Below are positions 34,741 through 37,797 of a stretch of DNA of 37,797 nt, in pieces. Every line of letters begins with the position of its first letter. Within the stretch, counting starts at the first letter, position 1. A program made the translations under genes and the position numbers. The notes beneath the pieces are model-generated. The model worked only from the letters and a program-made list of their open reading frames with translations, searched no databases and had not been told where the DNA came from. Source of the stretch: an uncultured Lachnospiraceae bacterium (GTDB lineage Bacteria; Bacillota; Clostridia; Lachnospirales; Lachnospiraceae); contig CAJURQ010000036.1 of the NCBI GenBank assembly GCA_910588955.1, forward strand, positions 1 to 37,797, written 5' to 3'.

Positions 34741-35796
34741 ATGTGCGAACATAAGATAGAGGATGATACATTTATTTTGTATAATGTTATGTTTTATGAT
34801 GAAAGTATAACTGAAAACGATAAATGTGATAGTTTAAAGTGTGAAGAGGGGAAATGCATTTGTCTGGATTGCGAACAGAACGGGCTGCTGCGCAAGGTGT
34901 TGTCTGAAGAAGATCAAATAGCCATGAATTTTTCGGGTGAACGAATCTTCTTTCAGAATCTGCAGAATCGGTCGTATAAAGATAGTGTTTGCAAACAGGT
35001 GACGCCTGATAATGAAATATATTGCAATGGTTTGTTCCGCAACAGATTTTTCCCGGAGTATACAAATACTATAGAGCAGATGCTGAAGACATACGATATT
35101 TCCAATTTACGGCTTCTGGAGGTAATTAAATCGATTCCCATTCTGTTTACAACGAATTCTCTGCACAAATTTGAAGAGAGGGATTCCTTGATTTATTTGT
35201 GCAGATTTTCGTCATATGCCGAAAGATACATATCTATATTGCTTAGAGCAGTTATTTGCAAAACGCTCGGTTTTTTTCAACAAGAAAACAACCAGAGTGC
35301 GAGGGAGGCGTATGTGAATAGAATTGGTCAATTCCTGACGCGTTTGGAGACAGTTTACTCTTTAGATGATAATTTGACCTTGAATCAATGTATTGACTGT
35401 GTGGAAAAGTATAGAGATATATGGGATAAAATGAAAGGGACGCGGAGGGCGTCTATAGTGGATGCGCTGGACGAATACGGGAAGCAACTGGAAGACCGGG
35501 TGAGTAACTGCGATGAGCCGAGACATCATAAGCTGTATTCCCTGCTGAAGAAGATTTTTGTTACGGCAGACCTTTCGATAACAGCTTTGCCGGAACTGCC
35601 GTTTACCGATTATGAGGATGCGCAAGATATAATAACGGATTACGATTGTGTAATGGATATTCTGGAACAAGTAAAACAGGAGGAAGACAAGCTAAAGGAA
35701 ATATGGGAGATTTTGTCGCGGATTTTTTGGGGTGGAGAGGACATTCCGACAGATGATATGGAGAGGATGAGAAGTATTGCTGCTACCTGTTCATGA
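34741..35796 (+). CDS. Cys-rich N-terminal hypothetical protein (351 aa)
   Basis: The first 50 residues contain Cys in the order CDSLKC...CICLDC (residues 29-44), a spacing that could bind zinc or another metal. The rest is helical and charged, without membrane segments. No family was recognised. The ATG lies 17 bases after the PRTase-like gene and the ribosome site is modest (AAAAGGA at longer spacing). The strong terminator at 35820 follows its stop by 23 bases, so it is the last gene of the unit. Gene order, spacing and terminator make a three-gene system with the membrane and PRTase-like proteins likely. Confidence 0.75.
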   Translation: MCEHKIEDDTFILYNVMFYDESITENDKCDSLKCEEGKCICLDCEQNGLLRKVLSEEDQIAMNFSGERIFFQNLQNRSYKDSVCKQVTPDNEIYCNGLFRNRFFPEYTNTIEQMLKTYDISNLRLLEVIKSIPILFTTNSLHKFEERDSLIYLCRFSSYAERYISILLRAVICKTLGFFQQENNQSAREAYVNRIGQFLTRLETVYSLDDNLTLNQCIDCVEKYRDIWDKMKGTRRASIVDALDEYGKQLEDRVSNCDEPRHHKLYSLLKKIFVTADLSITALPELPFTDYEDAQDIITDYDCVMDILEQVKQEEDKLKEIWEILSRIFWGGEDIPTDDMERMRSIAATCS

Positions 35797-35819
35797 AAAA
35801 TATCATAAGTTTTGCAGCG

Positions 35820-35853
35820 ACACCCGCGAGAATATACCTGCGGGTGTTCTTTA
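35820..35853 (+). terminator. Rho-independent terminator of the PRTase-like cassette
   Basis: The perfect 8-base stem ACACCCGC/GCGGGTGT (35820-35827 with 35840-35847) encloses a 12-base loop and is followed by a T-rich run (TCTTTAT). It lies 23 bases after the last cassette gene and just ahead of the manC promoter. Confidence 0.75.
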
Positions 35854-35865
35854 TATAAAGGAAAA

Positions 35866-35894
35866 TTGACAATATGTTGGAAAATCAATATAAT
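35866..35894 (+). promoter_or_regulatory. Consensus sigma-A promoter of manC
   Basis: TTGACA (35866-35871) and TATAAT (35889-35894) are both perfect, with an exact 17-base spacer. The start codon at 35949 is 55 bases beyond the -10. The open frame extends upstream to 35874, inside this promoter, which supports the later ATG. Confidence 0.8.
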
Positions 35895-35948
35895 AAAGAC
35901 ACTTATATGAATAATGTATGTTTCAACCGAATGAAAACGGAGGTTCCA

Positions 35949-37262
35949 ATGAACATAGTCCTTCTATCCGGCGGCTCGGGCAAACGCCTGTGGCCCCTTT
36001 CCAATGACACGCGTTCCAAACAGTTTATCAAGATTTTTAAGACGGAGGACGGCAGTTACGAGTCCATGGTGCAGCGGGTCTATCGTCAGATTTTTTCGGT
36101 GGATGCGTCCGCAACCGTGACCATTGCCACCTCGAAGTCCCAAGTATCGGCAATCCACAACCAGATCGGGACGGACGTGGGGATCAGCGTAGAGCCATGC
36201 CGTAGGGATACTTTTCCGGCGATTGCGCTGGCGGCGGCTTACCTTCATGACGTACAGCGGGTTTCCGAGGAGGAGTCTGTGGTTGTCTGCCCGGTAGACC
36301 CCTATGTGGAGCAGGATTATTTTGAGTCCCTGAAAAAACTTGGAGAGCTGGCGGCGGCAAGCGACGCCAATCTGGTTCTGATGGGCATTGAACCCACTTA
36401 TCCCAGCGCCAAGTACGGATATATCATTCCGGAGGACGGCGGAAACGTCAGCCGGGTAGCCATGTTTAAGGAAAAGCCGGACGAGGATACCGCCAGAACT
36501 TATATGGAAAAGGGGGCGCTCTGGAACGGCGGCGTATTCGCTTTCCGTCTGGGATATGTGCTGAAACGCGCCCATGAACTGATTGATTTTCGGGATTACA
36601 AGAATCTCCGTGAAAAGTACGACACGCTCACGAAAATCAGTTTTGACTATGCGGTTGTAGAACATGAGCCGCAGATTGAGGTGATGCGTTTCGGCGGCAT
36701 GTGGAAAGATATGGGCACATGGAATACGCTGACGGAGGCAATGGAAAGCCCTTCCATTGGCAAGGCGATTATGAATGACGCCTGCGACAATGTGCACGTG
36801 GTGAATGAACTGGATGTGCCTGTGCTCTGCATGGGGTTAAAAGATGTGGTTGTCTCTGCAAGCCCGGAGGGAATCCTTGTCTCTGACAAAACGCAGTCGA
36901 GCTATATCAAGCCTTTTGTAGACGAGATCGATCAGCAGATTATGTTTGCGGAGAAATCATGGGGGAGCTTTCGCGTTATTGATATCGAGGACGGCAGCAT
37001 GACCATCAAAGTGACGCTGAATGCCGGACACAAGATGAACTATCACAGTCATGAACGGCGCGATGAGGTCTGGACCGTGATTGAGGGAAAAGGGCGAACT
37101 ATTATAGATGGTGTGGAAAAAGAGGTTACTGCCGGGGACGTGGTTACCATGAAGGCGGGAACGCCCCACACGATTATTGCTGATACGGCACTGCAGGTAA
37201 TTGAAGTGCAGATTGGAAAGGAGATCAGTGTCAGCGATAAGAGGAAACATATTTATTCCTAA
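35949..37262 (+). CDS. manC: Mannose-1-phosphate guanylyltransferase (with PMI-type cupin domain)
   Basis: The 437-residue enzyme makes GDP-mannose from GTP and mannose-1-phosphate in the cytoplasm. The N-terminal pyrophosphorylase domain begins MNIVLLSGGSGKRLWPLS, with Lys at 12 where Thr is usual. It continues with SKQF, CPVDPY, FKEKPDEDT near residue 175 and WNGGVFAF. The C-terminal cupin domain (about residues 335-437) has the WGSFRV...HSHERRDE...GTPHT pattern of type II phosphomannose isomerases, so the enzyme may be bifunctional. The ATG at 35949 has a CGGAGG ribosome site and agrees with the promoter. It appears more GC-rich than the glycan operon. GDP-mannose can feed the polymer or a GDP-sugar derived from it. 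Confidence 0.93.
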   Translation: MNIVLLSGGSGKRLWPLSNDTRSKQFIKIFKTEDGSYESMVQRVYRQIFSVDASATVTIATSKSQVSAIHNQIGTDVGISVEPCRRDTFPAIALAAAYLHDVQRVSEEESVVVCPVDPYVEQDYFESLKKLGELAAASDANLVLMGIEPTYPSAKYGYIIPEDGGNVSRVAMFKEKPDEDTARTYMEKGALWNGGVFAFRLGYVLKRAHELIDFRDYKNLREKYDTLTKISFDYAVVEHEPQIEVMRFGGMWKDMGTWNTLTEAMESPSIGKAIMNDACDNVHVVNELDVPVLCMGLKDVVVSASPEGILVSDKTQSSYIKPFVDEIDQQIMFAEKSWGSFRVIDIEDGSMTIKVTLNAGHKMNYHSHERRDEVWTVIEGKGRTIIDGVEKEVTAGDVVTMKAGTPHTIIADTALQVIEVQIGKEISVSDKRKHIYS

Positions 37263-37325
37263 ATACATAGTTTTCATTAAATGCGACACACTAATTTGTT
37301 GTATAATAAATCTTTTCTCTTCTTT

Positions 37326-37366
37326 TTGTAGTTCTTGATCTACAACCGTATGTTGTGTGATATTAT
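37326..37366 (+). promoter_or_regulatory. Inverted repeats and weak promoter before the XRE gene
   Basis: TTGTAG (37326-37331) pairs with CTACAA (37340-37345), and ACAAC (37342-37346) pairs with GTTGT (37352-37356). TTGATC (37336-37341) and TATTAT (37361-37366) form a possible promoter with a 19-base spacer. XRE regulators often bind such repeats at their own promoter, so autoregulation is plausible. Confidence 0.35.
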
Positions 37367-37420
37367 TAAAAACAACGGAGGTATTAGATTTATCATTATG
37401 GGAAGGGAGTTTTTGGGGAA

Positions 37421-37774
37421 ATGAAAGAACTACGCATGCTGATAAGAGAATTGCGGGAAGACAGGGATATTAAGCAAAAAGTAATTGCAGAATATCTGGG
37501 GATATCGCAACAGACTTATTCTAACTATGAAAACGGTCATCGCGAGATACCTATTTGGGCGGTGACGAAGCTTGCCGAATATTATAAGGTGAGCACCGAT
37601 TATTTATTGGGCGCAAATACAGCGTATCTGGGTAATACTAACTTGCGCGAAAAGTATTTGGGAGATGTTACCATTCACGATGTTGTCTTCGATCTCCAGA
37701 AGTTGAATACCAAGGACCGCCGCGATTTACTGCGCTATATCCGTAAGCGCCAAATATTCCTGCGGATTTTCTAA
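37421..37774 (+). CDS. XRE-family transcriptional regulator
   Basis: The 117-residue protein has an N-terminal helix-turn-helix: IRELREDRDIKQKVIAEYLG then SQQTYSNYENGHREIPI, with the LAEYYKVSTDYLLG close typical of Cro/CI-type domains. The C-terminal half (about residues 70-117) is short, charged and helical and could mediate dimerisation. It is cytoplasmic and DNA-binding. The start at 37421 has a G-rich ribosome site. Inverted repeats in the 160-base gap before it could be its operator. It may control the glycan genes beyond the window or its own expression; the sequence here does not decide. Confidence 0.9.
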   Translation: MKELRMLIRELREDRDIKQKVIAEYLGISQQTYSNYENGHREIPIWAVTKLAEYYKVSTDYLLGANTAYLGNTNLREKYLGDVTIHDVVFDLQKLNTKDRRDLLRYIRKRQIFLRIF

Positions 37775-37797
37775 TTTCCTGAATCCCTCTATAATTG

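Noticed and set aside
35964..36797. A long minus-strand frame (277 residues) opposite manC
   Set aside because: It mirrors a clear manC gene in the + strand, has no family motif, and is explained by the GC-rich codon pattern of manC.
1..37797. tRNA, rRNA, riboswitch or integrase/attachment site
   Set aside because: No cloverleaf, conserved rRNA core, known aptamer or integrase gene was seen by eye. A covariance-model search would be needed to exclude small RNAs.

Overview
The window looks like part of a low-GC Clostridia chromosome, most probably Lachnospiraceae. The reasons are AT-rich DNA, AGGAGG-type ribosome sites, sigma-A promoters with extended -10 boxes, and the protein styles; this is inference, since no rRNA or marker gene is present. 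Its core is a cell-surface polysaccharide locus running mostly on the + strand from about 5.1 to 28.8 kb, with a mannose-1-phosphate guanylyltransferase (manC) near 36 kb. Accessory gene sets of unclear or conflict-type character lie at the left edge, inside the locus and on its right side.

Left edge (1-5124): a promoter, a 57-residue small ORF, a 1189-residue HExxH...ExxxD putative zinc metallopeptidase, and an FRG-domain protein. Next come a GT4 glycosyltransferase (5127-6257), a GT2 gene on the minus strand (6267-7388) and a divergent GT2 gene (7582-8541). An AAA ATPase plus a small protein with a nuclease-like E-x-K motif follow (8687-10239); the second gene has an apparent stop codon near its conserved N-terminus.

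Main export and assembly operon (10364-28754): a TuaH-like glycosyltransferase, UDP-GlcNAc 2-epimerase, ABC-2 permease (Wzm type), ABC ATPase with a C-terminal carbohydrate-binding domain (Wzt type), and a giant methyltransferase-coiled coil-GT4-GT4-GT2 protein. These are followed by a broken GT-C fragment, a GT-C-like membrane protein, an LTA-synthase-like phosphoglycerol transferase, a GtrII-like membrane glucosyltransferase with a T8G11 tract, an acyltransferase-3, a diacylglycerol-kinase-like lipid kinase and a GT39-like membrane protein. The simplest reading is cytoplasmic polymer synthesis, a terminal methyl cap and ruler, ABC export that recognises the chain end, and extracytoplasmic decoration with glucosyl, acyl and phosphoglycerol groups, with a lipid kinase to recycle diacylglycerol.

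Decay scar (28765-30412): the first 20 codons of a GT2 gene are joined to a 5'-truncated acyl-CoA synthetase/nitroreductase fusion that carries two homopolymer frameshifts and an amber codon. Right side (30478-35796): an unrecognised gene, a terminator, then a tight three-gene unit (2-TM membrane protein, phosphoribosyltransferase-like protein, Cys-rich protein) ending at a clear terminator. A consensus promoter then drives manC, and an XRE regulator closes the window.

The best candidates for something new are the fused methyltransferase-ruler-polymerase beside Wzm/Wzt, the G11 contingency tract, the PRTase-like cassette and the metallopeptidase-FRG pair. No tRNA, rRNA, CRISPR array or insertion sequence was seen.
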